Source: Candidatus Altimarinota bacterium (GTDB taxonomy: Bacteria; Cyanobacteriota; Cyanobacteriia; Cyanobacteriales; Microcystaceae). From it: 56,932 nt of DNA. The notes under the pieces are model-generated. The model had not been told where the DNA came from, searched no databases, and saw only the letters and a program-made list of their open reading frames with translations. The DNA is taken from the NCBI GenBank assembly GCA_012031035.1, contig JAAUUT010000018.1, forward strand, positions 1 to 56,932. The letters are read 5' to 3'. Positions 38,305-48,649 of this stretch are shown here, in pieces. The position numbers and the translations under genes are program-made. Positions within the stretch are counted from its first letter, which is position 1; each line of letters starts with the position of its first letter.

Positions 38305-39717
38305 ATGCAACTTTCCGAATCCGACTCAGATCAAAAAAAACTTACCGACGATCGACCGTCGCCTGCATCTATGGATCGCCGACCAGCTTACTCATCGCGT
38401 CAATCTGCCAATCAAGGGTTTGCCCCCGTACTAAGAAATCCCCGTTTTTTAATTCTTTGGGGAGGACAAATTTTTTCTCAGTTGGCTGATAAATTCTACC
38501 TCGTGTTGATGATTGCTCTAATTGAGAGCCATTTTACCGTACCTGGCAAGCCGATTAGCAGCAGTTGGGTATCGGCAATCATGATCTCAAACACGATTCC
38601 AGCGATGTTGTTAGGATCTTTGGCGGGAGTTTATGTGGATCGCTGGGTGAAAAAAGATGTCCTGGTGGTTTCTAATTTCATTCGAGGGGCCCTAGTTCTG
38701 ATCGTACCGATCTTTTTGTGGCTTTCCCAAGGTCAGACATTTTTATTTTCGCTGCCATTAGGATTTATATTTTTACTAGCCATTACTTTTTTAGTTTCCA
38801 GCTTAACTCAGTTTTTTGCTCCAGCCGAACAAGCTACCCTCGCTTTAGCCGTCAAAAGTCGCCATCTTTTAGCCGCTAATTCTCTTAGCACGACAACGAC
38901 GATGGCAGGATTGATCGTCGGTTTTGCGATCGGAGAACCTTTACTTGCTTTCGCAGATCGCCTGCTGGGAAATTTAGCTCAATCTTTAGATTTTGGCAAA
39001 GTTTTGGTAGTTGGAGGCGCTTATATTATTGCGGGCATAATCTTGCTGTTTCTGAGAACGCGAGAAAATGTAGAAGATTTATGCAAAGAGACTCCTCACG
39101 TTTTTGAAGATATATTAGATGGGATTCGCTATCTAAACACAAATCACCGCGTTCGTAATGCTTTAATTCAGTTAGTGATTCTCTTTTCGGTATTTGCAGC
39201 GCTGTCGGTTTTAGCGGTTCGCTTGGCAGATTCAATTCCAGGGATTAAAGCCTCTCAATTTGGAATTTTGCTAGCAGCAGGCGGCGTGGGACTAGCAATT
39301 AATGCTGCTATATTAGCTTATTGGGGTCAACGCTTTTCTAACACCCAATTGAGTTTGTGGGGTTCGATAGGGATGGCTATCTGTTTGGTTAGTTTGTCTT
39401 TCGTTACTAAAAGCTTATGGTTGGTTTTAGTTGCGATCGCCATGATGGGAGCATTTGCGGCTTTAGTAGGCGTTCCGATGCAGACAACGCTTCTAGCTGA
39501 AACACCTCCCGATATGCGAGGTAAAGTTTTCGGATTAGAAAATAATGCCGTCAATATTGCTTTATCATTACCTCTAGCCCTAGCTGCGATCGCAGAGGAG
39601 CATTTTGGTTTAAAAGCCGTTCTCATCGTTTTAGCGACCCTGGCTTTATTCGGAGGAATCCTCAGTTGGTATATTGCTCGTGTCGAATCGGTCAAGTCAT
39701 CAAAAGTTGACAAATGA
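38305..39717 (+). CDS. MFS transporter (EntS-like)
   Basis: This 470-residue inner-membrane transporter has about twelve hydrophobic segments. A ~45-residue polar N-terminal tail precedes NPRFLILWGGQIFSQLADKF, which is typical of the MFS_3/EntS group. The inter-helix motif GVYVDRWVKKDVLVVSNFIRG follows the second segment. VGVPMQTTLLAETPPDMRGKVFG lies in the second half. Relatives export small molecules such as siderophores or drugs; the substrate here is unknown. It is not obviously in an operon with its neighbours. Confidence 0.87.
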   Translation: MQLSESDSDQKKLTDDRPSPASMDRRPAYSSRQSANQGFAPVLRNPRFLILWGGQIFSQLADKFYLVLMIALIESHFTVPGKPISSSWVSAIMISNTIPAMLLGSLAGVYVDRWVKKDVLVVSNFIRGALVLIVPIFLWLSQGQTFLFSLPLGFIFLLAITFLVSSLTQFFAPAEQATLALAVKSRHLLAANSLSTTTTMAGLIVGFAIGEPLLAFADRLLGNLAQSLDFGKVLVVGGAYIIAGIILLFLRTRENVEDLCKETPHVFEDILDGIRYLNTNHRVRNALIQLVILFSVFAALSVLAVRLADSIPGIKASQFGILLAAGGVGLAINAAILAYWGQRFSNTQLSLWGSIGMAICLVSLSFVTKSLWLVLVAIAMMGAFAALVGVPMQTTLLAETPPDMRGKVFGLENNAVNIALSLPLALAAIAEEHFGLKAVLIVLATLALFGGILSWYIARVESVKSSKVDK

Positions 39718-39786
39718 GAAGCTTAGTTGTCAGATATTGTTAATTAATAATTAACAACTTCAATTTTTCTTGAGATTGTCAACTGA

Positions 39787-40896
39787 ATGCACATAACTTG
39801 GTTGGGAAAAAAATCCCCTTTTTGCGGAAATGTCACATACGGTCGCGAGGTTACTAACGCCCTGCTAGATAGAGGATATCAAGTTAGTTTCCTTCATTTT
39901 GCCCAAGAAGAATCAGAAGCTGACGACCAAGGCGGTTGGCCCAATTGTCCCGAAGTGGTTCTTCCGTTTTTTTATAAGTCTCAAATTTATACAATTCCAA
40001 CGCCCAAATCGAGTAAAGTCTTAACCCAGGCACTCAAAAAGCTAAAACCCGATTTAGTACACGCTTCTCTAACGCTTTCTCCTTTAGATTTTCGCCTGCC
40101 AGAAATTTGCGAAGAATTAAATTTACCTTTGATTGCGACGTTTCATCCGCCCTTTGATAGCAAGTTGCGCAACCTCAAATCTAGTACCCAATTCCTGACT
40201 TACCAGCTTTACGCACCCTTTCTGGCAAATTACGATAAAATTATCATCTTTTCTAGACTCCAGCAACAGTTACTCGTCAAATTAGGCGTTCCTAAAAGCA
40301 AACTGGCAGTTATTCCTAATGGCGTTGACGTACTCAAATACTCTCCCGGAAGTCCAGATCTCAAAGCAAAATATAATGCCAAACGTTTATTTGTCTACCT
40401 CGGTCGTATTTCCACAGAAAAGAATATAGAAGCCCTTCTAAAAGCCTGGAAGCACTCTCATATGGGTTGGGATAGTAAGTTACTCATCGTGGGGGATGGC
40501 CCCCTTACCGCTTCGTTAAGACCCTTCTACAATGAAGAGTGTGGCATTAAGTGGCTGGGATTTGTAGCCGACGAACAAGAACGGATTCATATTTTGCGTG
40601 CGGCAGATGCGTTTATTCTACCTTCCTTGGTTGAAGGGTTATCTCTTTCTTTGTTAGAAGCAATGTCTTGTGGCGTAGCGTGTATCGCGACCGATGCAGG
40701 TGCGGATGGAGAAGTCTTAGAGGATGGTGCGGGAGTTATCGTTAAGACTCAAGGAGTCACAACTCAATTAAACACGCTTTTGCCGTTATTTCGCGACCAT
40801 CCAGAAATTACTAAACTTTTAGGTCAAAAAGCCAGACAGCGAGTTTTAGATCGCTATACTCTTTCTCAAAATATTACTAGGCTCGAAAAACTTTAA
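39787..40896 (+). CDS. Glycosyltransferase family 4
   Basis: This 369-residue GT-B fold glycosyltransferase has the N-terminal acceptor domain (MHITWLGKKSPFCGNVTYGR) and the C-terminal donor-binding domain with FVYLGRISTEKNIEALLKAW, LLIVGDGPL and the E-x7-E motif in LPSLVEGLSLSLLEAMSCG. The donor is a nucleotide sugar, and the acceptor is unknown. The protein ends at RLEKL. Shifting one base just before the stop gives NAEVLQNRQSH and a stop at 40942, so the last ~15 residues may be lost to another indel. Confidence 0.87.
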   Translation: MHITWLGKKSPFCGNVTYGREVTNALLDRGYQVSFLHFAQEESEADDQGGWPNCPEVVLPFFYKSQIYTIPTPKSSKVLTQALKKLKPDLVHASLTLSPLDFRLPEICEELNLPLIATFHPPFDSKLRNLKSSTQFLTYQLYAPFLANYDKIIIFSRLQQQLLVKLGVPKSKLAVIPNGVDVLKYSPGSPDLKAKYNAKRLFVYLGRISTEKNIEALLKAWKHSHMGWDSKLLIVGDGPLTASLRPFYNEECGIKWLGFVADEQERIHILRAADAFILPSLVEGLSLSLLEAMSCGVACIATDAGADGEVLEDGAGVIVKTQGVTTQLNTLLPLFRDHPEITKLLGQKARQRVLDRYTLSQNITRLEKL

Positions 40897-41006
40897 CGCT
40901 GAAGTTTTACAAAATAGGCAATCTCACTTAATTGAATTATGAATGATGAATGATAAATTATGAAAAATTTGGGTGGTAAAAATATTATTAAAATTTTTAA
41001 GGTTGC

Positions 41007-42365
41007 ATGACTATTTCTCGGACAATTTGCCTTGGATTTATTGCTGTTATTGCTGTAGGAGCTTTACTACTAATCTTGCCATTTTCCACGAGCGATGGCA
41101 GTTGGACTAGCCCTATTGCTGCACTATTTATGGCAACCTCTGCCGTCTGCGTTACGGGGTTAAGTGTCATTCCCGATTTGGGAAACGATCTTTCTTTTTG
41201 GGGACAGTTAATTCTGGCACTGTTAGCACAAATTGGAGGATTAGGCTATATGACAATGACCACCTTTTTAATGTTATTAATCGGGCGAAAATTTGACCTT
41301 CAACAAAGATTTGCTATTCAAGAATCTTTCGATCGCCCTTTTTTGCAAGGCAGTCAAAATTTAATGCGATCGATCTTAGCAACGACGCTCATTTTTGAGA
41401 TGACTGGCATGTTTTTAATGCTGATTGTCTTCGCGCAAGATTTTGGATTTCAAAAAGGACTTTGGTTTGCTATTTTTCATAGTATAAGTGCCTTTAATAA
41501 TGCTGGATTTGGCTTGCTTCCCGATAACTTTATGCAATATCAATCTTCTTGGATTATTAATTTCACTGTCACCGGACTAATTATTTTTGGAGGAATTGGC
41601 TATCAAGTTATTATTGAAATCTATTTTTGGTTATTAAATAAACTGCAAAGAAACCCAAAAAAATTTGCTTTTTCACTAAATTTTAAAGTCGTTATCAGCA
41701 CCACTATCGTTCTTCTTGTTGTAGGAACCGTGACAATTTTCTTGGCAGAACTCAACAATGAAAATACATTATTAACATTTAGTCTAAAAGATAAATTCTT
41801 AGCTGCCTGGTTTCAGTCTGTCACAACAAGAACGGCTGGTTTTAACACGATAAACATTGGTCAAATGACGATTGAAGGATTATTTCTTGTCATGATATTA
41901 ATGTTTATCGGCGCAAGTCCTAGCGGTACGGGAGGAGGAGTCAAAACAACTACGCTGAGAATTATTAGCGGTTGTACTCGCTCGGTTTTGCGTGGCGATG
42001 AAGAAGTAATTTTATATCAAAGAAGAGTTCCGCCCCCTCTCATCTTAAAAGCCGTTGCCGTAATCTTTGGCTCGGCTTTAACTGTATTTTTAGCAACCAT
42101 AACAATTTCTTTGATTGAAAGTAAAATTAGCGCCCTGCCAATTTTATTTGAGGTAATATCGGCCTTTGGAACCGTAGGATTATCGATGGGAAATACGGTA
42201 AATGCTGCTAGTCTTTCGTATGTTTTTTCGCCTTTATCACAATTGATAATTATCGCTGTTATGTATACTGGAAGGGTAGGTGTTATCCTTCTCATGGCTG
42301 CAATTGTAGGCGATCCTCGTCCGAGTTTTATTCAATATCCAGAAGAAAATTTGCTGGTAGGATAA
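41007..42365 (+). CDS. ktrB: Potassium uptake channel protein (TrkH/KtrB family)
   Basis: This 452-residue membrane protein forms the potassium-conducting subunit of the Ktr system. Four pore-loop repeats are visible: ATSAVCVTGLSV, SAFNNAGFGLLP, TTRTAGFNTINIG and SAFGTVGLSMG. The Gly of each filter is conserved. Its gene is followed after 48 bases by the regulatory subunit gene ktrA. In cyanobacteria this pair supports rapid potassium uptake in osmotic upshift. The ATG at 41007 fits the family N-terminus. Confidence 0.92.
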   Translation: MTISRTICLGFIAVIAVGALLLILPFSTSDGSWTSPIAALFMATSAVCVTGLSVIPDLGNDLSFWGQLILALLAQIGGLGYMTMTTFLMLLIGRKFDLQQRFAIQESFDRPFLQGSQNLMRSILATTLIFEMTGMFLMLIVFAQDFGFQKGLWFAIFHSISAFNNAGFGLLPDNFMQYQSSWIINFTVTGLIIFGGIGYQVIIEIYFWLLNKLQRNPKKFAFSLNFKVVISTTIVLLVVGTVTIFLAELNNENTLLTFSLKDKFLAAWFQSVTTRTAGFNTINIGQMTIEGLFLVMILMFIGASPSGTGGGVKTTTLRIISGCTRSVLRGDEEVILYQRRVPPPLILKAVAVIFGSALTVFLATITISLIESKISALPILFEVISAFGTVGLSMGNTVNAASLSYVFSPLSQLIIIAVMYTGRVGVILLMAAIVGDPRPSFIQYPEENLLVG

Positions 42366-42413
42366 CAGCATTCAGAATCATTAACAATTAATGCCTTAAA
42401 CAGAGAAGGACAA

Positions 42414-43112
42414 ATGTATCAGCGTTCTATTAACTTATTAGGAAAATTACGTCACGAAAACCGTCAATTTGCAGTGATTGGTTTGGGGCGTTTCGGTCGA
42501 GCAGTGGCTCAGACATTGTGTAAGATGGGATATGATGTTTTGGGAACCGATCGCGATGAAAAAATCGTCGCTCAAGTCTTATCGGAAAGAATCGTCGCCA
42601 ATGCCATTCAGATAGACTCTACCGAACCCACAGCCTTAAGAGAAGCAGGAATCTTTGAATTCGATACAGTAATCGTCGCGATCGGAAATTATATTCAAGA
42701 AAGTATTGTTACTACTCTGAATGTTAAAGAAGCTGGCGTTAATTATGTCGTTGCCAAAGCTTCATCAGAAATCCACGGTAGATTACTACAAAGAGTAGGT
42801 GCAGATCGCGTTGTTTTTCCAGAACATGAGGCGGGTTGCGATCTTGCTCGCACGTTAACTAAACCTGCTATTTTAGAACGCTTTGACCTCGATCCAGAGC
42901 ATAGCATAGTAGAAATATTAGTACCTCAAGAATTTGATGGTAAAACTCTCGCAGAATTACAACTGCGCAATCGCTACGGATTAAATCTATTAGCAGTCGG
43001 AAAAGATGAAAAGTTTAAAATTAATCCCGCACCCCAGGAAAGGTTATCTAAAGGAATGATGATGGTAGTGATTGGCTGCAATAAAGATATTCAAAATTGC
43101 CAATTTAGCTAG
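42414..43112 (+). CDS. ktrA: Potassium uptake regulatory protein KtrA (RCK domain)
   Basis: This 232-residue cytoplasmic protein gates KtrB. The N-terminal RCK/TrkA-N Rossmann domain has the nucleotide motif VIGLGRFGRAVAQTLCKMGY at residues ~21-40 and the acidic GTDRDE. The C-terminal TrkA-C domain (residues ~150-232) starts at HSIVEILVPQEFDGKTL. It probably forms an octameric ring that binds ATP or NAD(H). It is co-transcribed with ktrB. A hairpin at 43132-43157 lies just downstream. Confidence 0.92.
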   Translation: MYQRSINLLGKLRHENRQFAVIGLGRFGRAVAQTLCKMGYDVLGTDRDEKIVAQVLSERIVANAIQIDSTEPTALREAGIFEFDTVIVAIGNYIQESIVTTLNVKEAGVNYVVAKASSEIHGRLLQRVGADRVVFPEHEAGCDLARTLTKPAILERFDLDPEHSIVEILVPQEFDGKTLAELQLRNRYGLNLLAVGKDEKFKINPAPQERLSKGMMMVVIGCNKDIQNCQFS

Positions 43113-43131
43113 GTTTTCATCATAAATCGCA

Positions 43132-43157
43132 CCGCCTCCGAATTGACTCCGAGGCGG
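43132..43157. terminator. Hairpin between convergent ktrA and nadK
   Basis: CCGCCTC and GAGGCGG pair across a 12-base loop in the gap between two convergent genes. There is no long T run on either side. Position and GC-rich stem suit a transcription stop for both genes. Confidence 0.6.
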
Positions 43158-43191
43158 ATTCATTAGCTAGATTTACAACTGCCTTCTAATG

Positions 43192-44112
43192 CTAATTGCG
43201 ATGATTGTTACTGTAACGGATTCTCGCACCTGCCCACTGTAATTTTTCTTGTAGGGTTTGGTAAAAAGTATAGCTTTCTCGCAAAATGATAAACTTGGCA
43301 ACGCAATTAGCCATACAAACGTTTACCCACTGTCCCGGCCAAATCGTCGTTGCTAGGGTTCCATCCGTCCAGAGTTTCGTATTCACTTCGTAATCGCCTA
43401 ACGGCCAAATACTAACCACCGAACCCGCAGGAATGACAATCGGACGGCTAGAAAGACTGAGGGGACAAATTGGAGTTACTACAATCGCACTCATTCCCGG
43501 ATGAACGATAGGGCCATTAGCAGAGGCAGTATAACACGTCGATCCCGTCGGTGTTGCGACTAATAACCCGTCTCCTTGATACTGATCGACGATCGCCCCA
43601 TCGACTTCCATCTCTAAAATAGAAGTAGGCATTCTATCGATGCTTGCAGGTTTGACGCACATTTCGTTGAGGCAAAAAAAGCGATCGCTGACAGGTTCGG
43701 GATTGATGCGATTTCCTTCAAACAAGCGTGCTTCTAACATCATTCTCTGTTGTACGGCATAGCGATCCGATTCTAAACGATCCCATACTTGCTCGCTATC
43801 TTGGAATTCTTCGAGCGGTTCGGTTAGAAATCCTAAATGTCCCCCCACGTTGACGGCTAAAATAGGAATTCCTTCGGTGGCTAAATGCCTCGCTGCGGTT
43901 AAAACTGCGCCATCTCCTCCTAAGACTACTGCTAAATCGATTTTTGAGGTAGCAGAGGCAAGAAAGACGGGATAGGGATTATCCTTAAAACCGCTTGGTC
44001 CCATCAGAACCTTACAGTTGCGTGCTTCTAGCTGTCGAGCGCATTTTTCTGCCCAAGCTTTGCTTTGAGAGTCTCCGGCTTTATGGGCAATGATTACTTG
44101 TTTAAGCTCCAC
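43192..44112 (-). CDS. nadK: NAD kinase
   Basis: This 306-residue enzyme phosphorylates NAD to NADP with ATP. The catalytic GGDG motif is in AVVLGGDGAVLTAAR near residue 65. The second family motif is VDQYQGDGLLVATPTGSTCYTASANG (~165-190, split here as GDGLLVATPTGST). The NE motif appears in FFCLNEMCVKP. Length is normal. Cyanobacteria usually have two NAD kinases, and only this one is in the window. Confidence 0.93.
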   Translation of the reverse strand: MELKQVIIAHKAGDSQSKAWAEKCARQLEARNCKVLMGPSGFKDNPYPVFLASATSKIDLAVVLGGDGAVLTAARHLATEGIPILAVNVGGHLGFLTEPLEEFQDSEQVWDRLESDRYAVQQRMMLEARLFEGNRINPEPVSDRFFCLNEMCVKPASIDRMPTSILEMEVDGAIVDQYQGDGLLVATPTGSTCYTASANGPIVHPGMSAIVVTPICPLSLSSRPIVIPAGSVVSIWPLGDYEVNTKLWTDGTLATTIWPGQWVNVCMANCVAKFIILRESYTFYQTLQEKLQWAGARIRYSNNHRN

Positions 44113-44238
44113 GCGATCGCTGTTATCTACTGTTTTAAGACTTATACATCATTATCGTATGTTTTTTAGTTTATCGAGCTAACAATGAAATAGTGAGAGA
44201 AAATAGAAAAAAAGAGATTAGATTGCGGAGTTGCATTA

Positions 44239-44820
44239 ATGGCACTGACAGAATCAACCATGTTACCCCTCGGTACGAAAGCGCCAGACTTTCAGTTAGT
44301 AGATGTTGTTTCTGACAAGTTCGTTTCTTTAGAGACATTTGCCCATCAAGAAGCATTACTAGTAATGTTTATTTGCCAGCATTGCCCATTTGTTAAGCAC
44401 GTTAAACGCGAATTAGCAAATCTAGGAAAAGACTATGCCAACGCAAAACTCGGTATCGTTGCTATTAGTGCTAATGATGTCGCGAATTATCCCGATGATT
44501 CGCCGCAAAACTTAAAAGCCATGGCCGAGGAACTCGCTTTGACTTATCCTATCTGCTACGACGAAAGCCAAGAAATTGCTAAAGCTTATACGGCTGCTTG
44601 TACGCCAGACTTTTTTCTCTTCGATGCCAATCGCCAGTTAGCCTATAGGGGTCAATTAGATGATAGCCGTCCCAGTAATAATATTCCTGTAACGGGTCGA
44701 GATTTACGCGCTGCTATTGATGGGATTTTGGCAGGGAATAAGCTCTCAAGCGTCCAAAAACCCAGTATTGGCTGCAATATTAAATGGAAACGCGGAAACG
44801 AACCGACTTATTATGGTTAA
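44239..44820 (+). CDS. Thioredoxin-fold peroxiredoxin-like protein
   Basis: This 193-residue soluble protein has the AhpC/TSA-type redoxin fold (KAPDFQLVDVVSDKFVSL) and the redox motif ICQHCPFVKHV near residue 51. The Cys pair is C-x-x-C. A later block (AYTAACTPDFFLFDANRQLAYRGQLDD) is typical of this thioredoxin-family group in cyanobacteria. Its partner and substrate are not known. The ATG at 44239 fits the domain start, and a further ATG lies 12 codons in. Confidence 0.87.
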   Translation: MALTESTMLPLGTKAPDFQLVDVVSDKFVSLETFAHQEALLVMFICQHCPFVKHVKRELANLGKDYANAKLGIVAISANDVANYPDDSPQNLKAMAEELALTYPICYDESQEIAKAYTAACTPDFFLFDANRQLAYRGQLDDSRPSNNIPVTGRDLRAAIDGILAGNKLSSVQKPSIGCNIKWKRGNEPTYYG

Positions 44821-45137
44821 TCGCAAGTTTTTTCTCAACGCAATCTATTGTTTAGCGATCGCGTTGGGAAAATGAAGAAAATCTTAAGCTCTTTGCAGTG
44901 AATTAAAGAAAAAAATAGATGTTCTTTGTTCGGGTACAATTACTTGAAATTACGTTCGATAAAAACTATTTTATTTTTCTTTTTGTGTTATAATCTCATG
45001 AATATTTTACTAGCAACAAATACCTGCTAAAGTGGCTTTTAAAATTGATTCCTTTCTAGAAAAGAATCAAGGATGAAAGCCGAGTTTTCTTAAGGAAAAT
45101 TAAACGGTTAATCTTATTCAATCGAGCGACAAAACTA
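44821..45137. promoter_or_regulatory. Spacer and leader of guaA with hairpins
   Basis: These 317 bases hold no gene. A CAACGC/GCGTTG hairpin at 44836-44866 follows the redoxin stop and may end that transcript. A second hairpin at 45047-45068 (GATTC-TTTCTAGAAA-GAATC arms) sits about 70 bases before the guaA start and could lie in its leader. No known purine riboswitch pattern was found. Confidence 0.4.
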
Positions 45138-46766
45138 GTGACTACGCACGCACCCTTAAATACTCAAACCCTAGAGAAGTTGCCAACAGAGCCTCTCGAT
45201 GCGAGACTTAATCGTCAAATGATAGCCATCCTTGACTTTGGCTCTCAATATTCAGAGCTAATCGCTCGTCGGATTCGCGAAACTCAAGTTTATTCAGAGG
45301 TGCTATCTTACCGCACCACTGCCGAACAATTGCGTCAATTAAGTCCTAAAGGCATTATTCTTTCTGGCGGGCCAAATTCAGTGTATGACGAAGGTGCGCC
45401 GCACTGCGATCGCGAAATTTGGCGCTTAGGAATTCCTATATTAGGAGTTTGCTATGGAATGCAATTGATGGTGCAGCAATTAGGCGGTAAAGTAGAACGC
45501 GCCAAACGCGGAGAATATGGAAAAGCCTCTCTGCATATAGACGATCCTATCGACTTGCTAACCAATGTAGAAGACGGCTCGACCATGTGGATGAGCCACG
45601 GTGATTCTTGCACTAAGTTGCCAGAAGGATTTGAAATTCTAGCTCATACAGATAATACGCCTTGTGCTGCGATTGGCGATCGCCACCAAAAAATCTTTGG
45701 CGTACAGTTTCACCCAGAGGTCGTCCATTCAGTCGGCGGACTCGCCACAATCCGCAATTTCGTCTATCATATCTGCGAATGCGAGCCAACCTGGACGACA
45801 GAGGCATTTGTTGAAGAAGCAATTCGGGAAATTCGAGCCAAAGTAGACGATAAACGAGTATTACTGGCACTTTCTGGGGGTGTAGATTCTTCTACCTTAG
45901 CCTTTTTGCTCCATCGTGCCATTGGAGATCGTCTCACTTGTATGTTTATCGATCAAGGCTTCATGAGAAAAGGCGAGCCAGAACGATTGATGCAGATTTT
46001 TGACGAACGGTTCCACATCAAAGTAGAATACGTCAACGCCAGAGAACGCTTTCTCAAGCAACTAGAAGGCGTTACCGACCCAGAAGAAAAACGCCGCCTG
46101 ATCGGTCACGAATTCATTCAAGTTTTTGAAGAAGAATCCCAACGCCTCGGCCCCTTTGATTATCTGGCACAAGGAACGCTTTATCCAGATGTTATCGAAT
46201 CCGCCGATAGCAATGTCGATCCCAAAACCGGAGAACGAATCGCTGTCAAAATCAAAAGCCATCATAATGTCGGCGGATTGCCAAAAAACCTTCGCTTCAA
46301 GCTGATCGAACCCTTACGCAAACTCTTTAAAGACGAAGTTCGTAAAGTCGCGCGTTCCATTGGTTTACCCGAAGAAATCATTCGCCGCCATCCTTTCCCA
46401 GGGCCGGGATTAGCTATTCGGATTATTGGTGAAGTGACCTCCGAACGGTTAAATATTCTCCGCGATGCCGATTTTGTCGTCCGCGATGAAATTACAAAAT
46501 GTGGAATGTATCACGACTATTGGCAAGCATTTGCTGTTTTGCTTCCCGTTCGCAGCGTCGGCGTAATGGGAGATAAACGCACCTATGCGCATCCAATTGT
46601 CTTGCGCTTTATTACTAGCGAGGATGGAATGACGGCAGATTGGGCGCGAGTGCCTTACGATCTACTGGAAACTATCTCTAATCGCATGGTTAATGAAGTT
46701 AAAGGGGTCAATCGCGTGGTTTACGATATCACGTCTAAACCCCCTGGCACGATCGAATGGGAATGA
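45138..46766 (+). CDS. guaA: GMP synthase (glutamine-hydrolysing)
   Basis: This 542-residue enzyme converts XMP to GMP with ATP and glutamine. The N-terminal class I glutaminase has Cys in GVCYGMQLM (~98) and His/Glu in [10 protein letters not shown]. The ATP pyrophosphatase loop is [16 protein letters not shown] (~250). The C-terminal dimerisation domain starts near [17 protein letters not shown]. The start is GTG at 45138; the next in-frame ATG lies 27 codons in, just before [11 protein letters not shown], and would also give a full catalytic protein. The reading frame is intact. Confidence 0.95.
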   Translation: MTTHAPLNTQTLEKLPTEPLDARLNRQMIAILDFGSQYSELIARRIRETQVYSEVLSYRTTAEQLRQLSPKGIILSGGPNSVYDEGAPHCDREIWRLGIPILGVCYGMQLMVQQLGGKVERAKRGEYGKASLHIDDPIDLLTNVEDGSTMWMSHGDSCTKLPEGFEILAHTDNTPCAAIGDRHQKIFGVQFHPEVVHSVGGLATIRNFVYHICECEPTWTTEAFVEEAIREIRAKVDDKRVLLALSGGVDSSTLAFLLHRAIGDRLTCMFIDQGFMRKGEPERLMQIFDERFHIKVEYVNARERFLKQLEGVTDPEEKRRLIGHEFIQVFEEESQRLGPFDYLAQGTLYPDVIESADSNVDPKTGERIAVKIKSHHNVGGLPKNLRFKLIEPLRKLFKDEVRKVARSIGLPEEIIRRHPFPGPGLAIRIIGEVTSERLNILRDADFVVRDEITKCGMYHDYWQAFAVLLPVRSVGVMGDKRTYAHPIVLRFITSEDGMTADWARVPYDLLETISNRMVNEVKGVNRVVYDITSKPPGTIEWE

Positions 46767-46795
46767 TTTAACATCCGTTGACGTTGGAATTATGT

Positions 46796-46831
46796 AACCG
46801 AGTGCGATTATCGCGATAATCGCACTCGGTT
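46796..46831. terminator. Perfect 36-base palindrome between convergent genes
   Basis: AACCGAGTGCGATTATCG is followed directly by its exact complement CGATAATCGCACTCGGTT. It lies in the 90-base gap between guaA and the convergent GGDEF gene. Such a hairpin could stop transcription from both directions. The arms do not match the GTAGAGACGCG family. Confidence 0.7.
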
Positions 46832-46856
46832 AATTGTGTTAAGTCATTATTAAATT

Positions 46857-48370
46857 TTAAGCAAACGCGATTTGATTTCTTCCCTGCTGCTTGGCGCTAT
46901 ACAAATTGCGATCGCTCTGCTCGATTAGCGCTTCCGGTGCAATCCCTTGAGTGGGAACTAAAGTTGAAATCCCTATACTGACTGAGACATAGGAACCGAT
47001 TGACGAGCCAGTATGTTCTATCTGAAGATTGCGCACTTGCTCCTGAATCGCTTGGGCAACCAACATGCCTCCTTCTAGATCGGTATTTGGCATAACTATC
47101 GCAAACTCTTCCCCGCCGTAACGAGCTACCAGATCGCTAGACCGTCGCACAGCAAGACTAATCGCCCTGGCAACATCAGACAAACATTCATCTCCCCTTA
47201 AATGTCCATAGGTATCGTTAAAGCTTTTGAAGTAATCTATATCGCACAAAATTAGGGTAATCGGATGCCGTTCTCGGATGGCTCGCGTCCATTCTTGGTT
47301 AAGAAACTGGTCAAAGCAACGGCGATTGGCAATCCAAGTTAAGCCATCCAAATTGGCAAGTTTTTGTAACTCCTGATTCGCAACTTGAAGGGCCACCTCA
47401 GACATCTTTAGCAATTGCTGGTTCCGAATCGATTTATCCAGTAGTAAACTGATAATAATATTTAGAGAAATACCAACGATAAACAACACTCCAGTCAACT
47501 GATTGAGCGTTTTCTCGCCCTGCTGATATTCTAGTCGAGGTGCGCGTACAGATAAAATTTGAATGGGTTGGCGATCGCCATTTAAAGATAAATTTCTCCC
47601 ATAATCCATTCCTTATCCAGCACGCGAATATCTGGGGAAATCTGGACAATGTTTGATATATTTGTTGCAATGTTGGATAGATTGCGATTAGACGACTTTA
47701 CGGAAGAGATTGGGGTTAATTCTAGTTCGAGGTTGTTATATTTTTCCAACTGAGTCAGAAATTTTCCGTCAATAAAGAGTCCCATCAAAAATGTTCCTCG
47801 ATGCGGCCCGGTGGCATCTCTAGTAAGAATTGGGCGAGAAACCACCAATAATGGTTTGTCTGTTGTTGGTATTATCGCTAAATTTCGACTATCTCTTAAA
47901 GCTAGGTTACAATCTTCTGGAAAGCTAATGAGTTGTCTGGCCCTAAGCAGGTCAGCACGGCTGGGTTCGGGCAGTGGTTTTAGCTGTTGCGATCGCCTAT
48001 CTATCCAGTCTAAGTGAATGAAATTCCCTTTGCGATCTAACATGCCAAACACATCAATAATAGAAATCGCCATCCCTTCAAATGAGTAAGTATCGCGATA
48101 AAATGTGGGATGGCGTTCTTCCATGTAAACGTACATTTCTGTCCAGATCGTTTCTGCCTTAGCACTTGAGTCAAGCATTTCTACTAGTTGGACGAATCTA
48201 TCAGCTACGCGAACCAACTTCTTCTGCATGATTTCCTGCTCCAGCCATGCGAAGCGTTGCAGAATAGGTTGGCGAATTCCTATTGCAATCCCTAACAACA
48301 GAATTATGAAACTGGCGTTACTGAGTAGTAATACTTTGAGTCGAAGATTCAAGGATTTGACAAAAAACAT
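46857..48370 (-). CDS. Membrane-bound diguanylate cyclase with CHASE4 sensor, frameshift
   Basis: This is a ~504-residue protein when two frames (48370-47582 and 47609-46857) are joined. Residues ~1-30 are a membrane helix. The periplasmic CHASE4-like domain spans ~40-265 (TIWTEMYVYMEERHPTFYRD). A second membrane helix (GVLFIVGISLNIIISLLL) then leads to a GGDEF domain with the active motif RYGGEEFAIVM. The GGEEF sequence suggests real cyclic-di-GMP synthesis. The frame breaks near 47581-47600 beside a HIP1 site. One extra base joins WIMGEIYL to NGDRQPIQIL. The environmental signal is unknown. Confidence 0.83.
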
Positions 48371-48649
48371 AACATATAGCTTTCAATAGCAAGCATACCC
48401 ATAAAAGTAACCATGTAAAATAAATTACATACTAAATAATGGAAACAACAGACAGCCCAAGAATTACAAAATAAATGATGTGTAATTAGTTTTTTCAATT
48501 GCAGATCGAGAAAAGCATAATTATCGAATGTCTAACCTAAAAGACGATCGCCAGCTTTGCGATCGCACTCAAAATACTCAATACGCTCAAGTATCATAGA
48601 AGATAGTACGACTAATCGATCGACGCAAAGCACAAAAAGATTTACTTGT

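Noticed and set aside
40891..40942. A ninth frameshift, at the end of the GT4 gene
   Set aside because: The alternative tail NAEVLQNRQSH looks plausible, but the shift has the opposite sign to the other six and only ~15 residues are involved. Noted in the gene entry, not counted.
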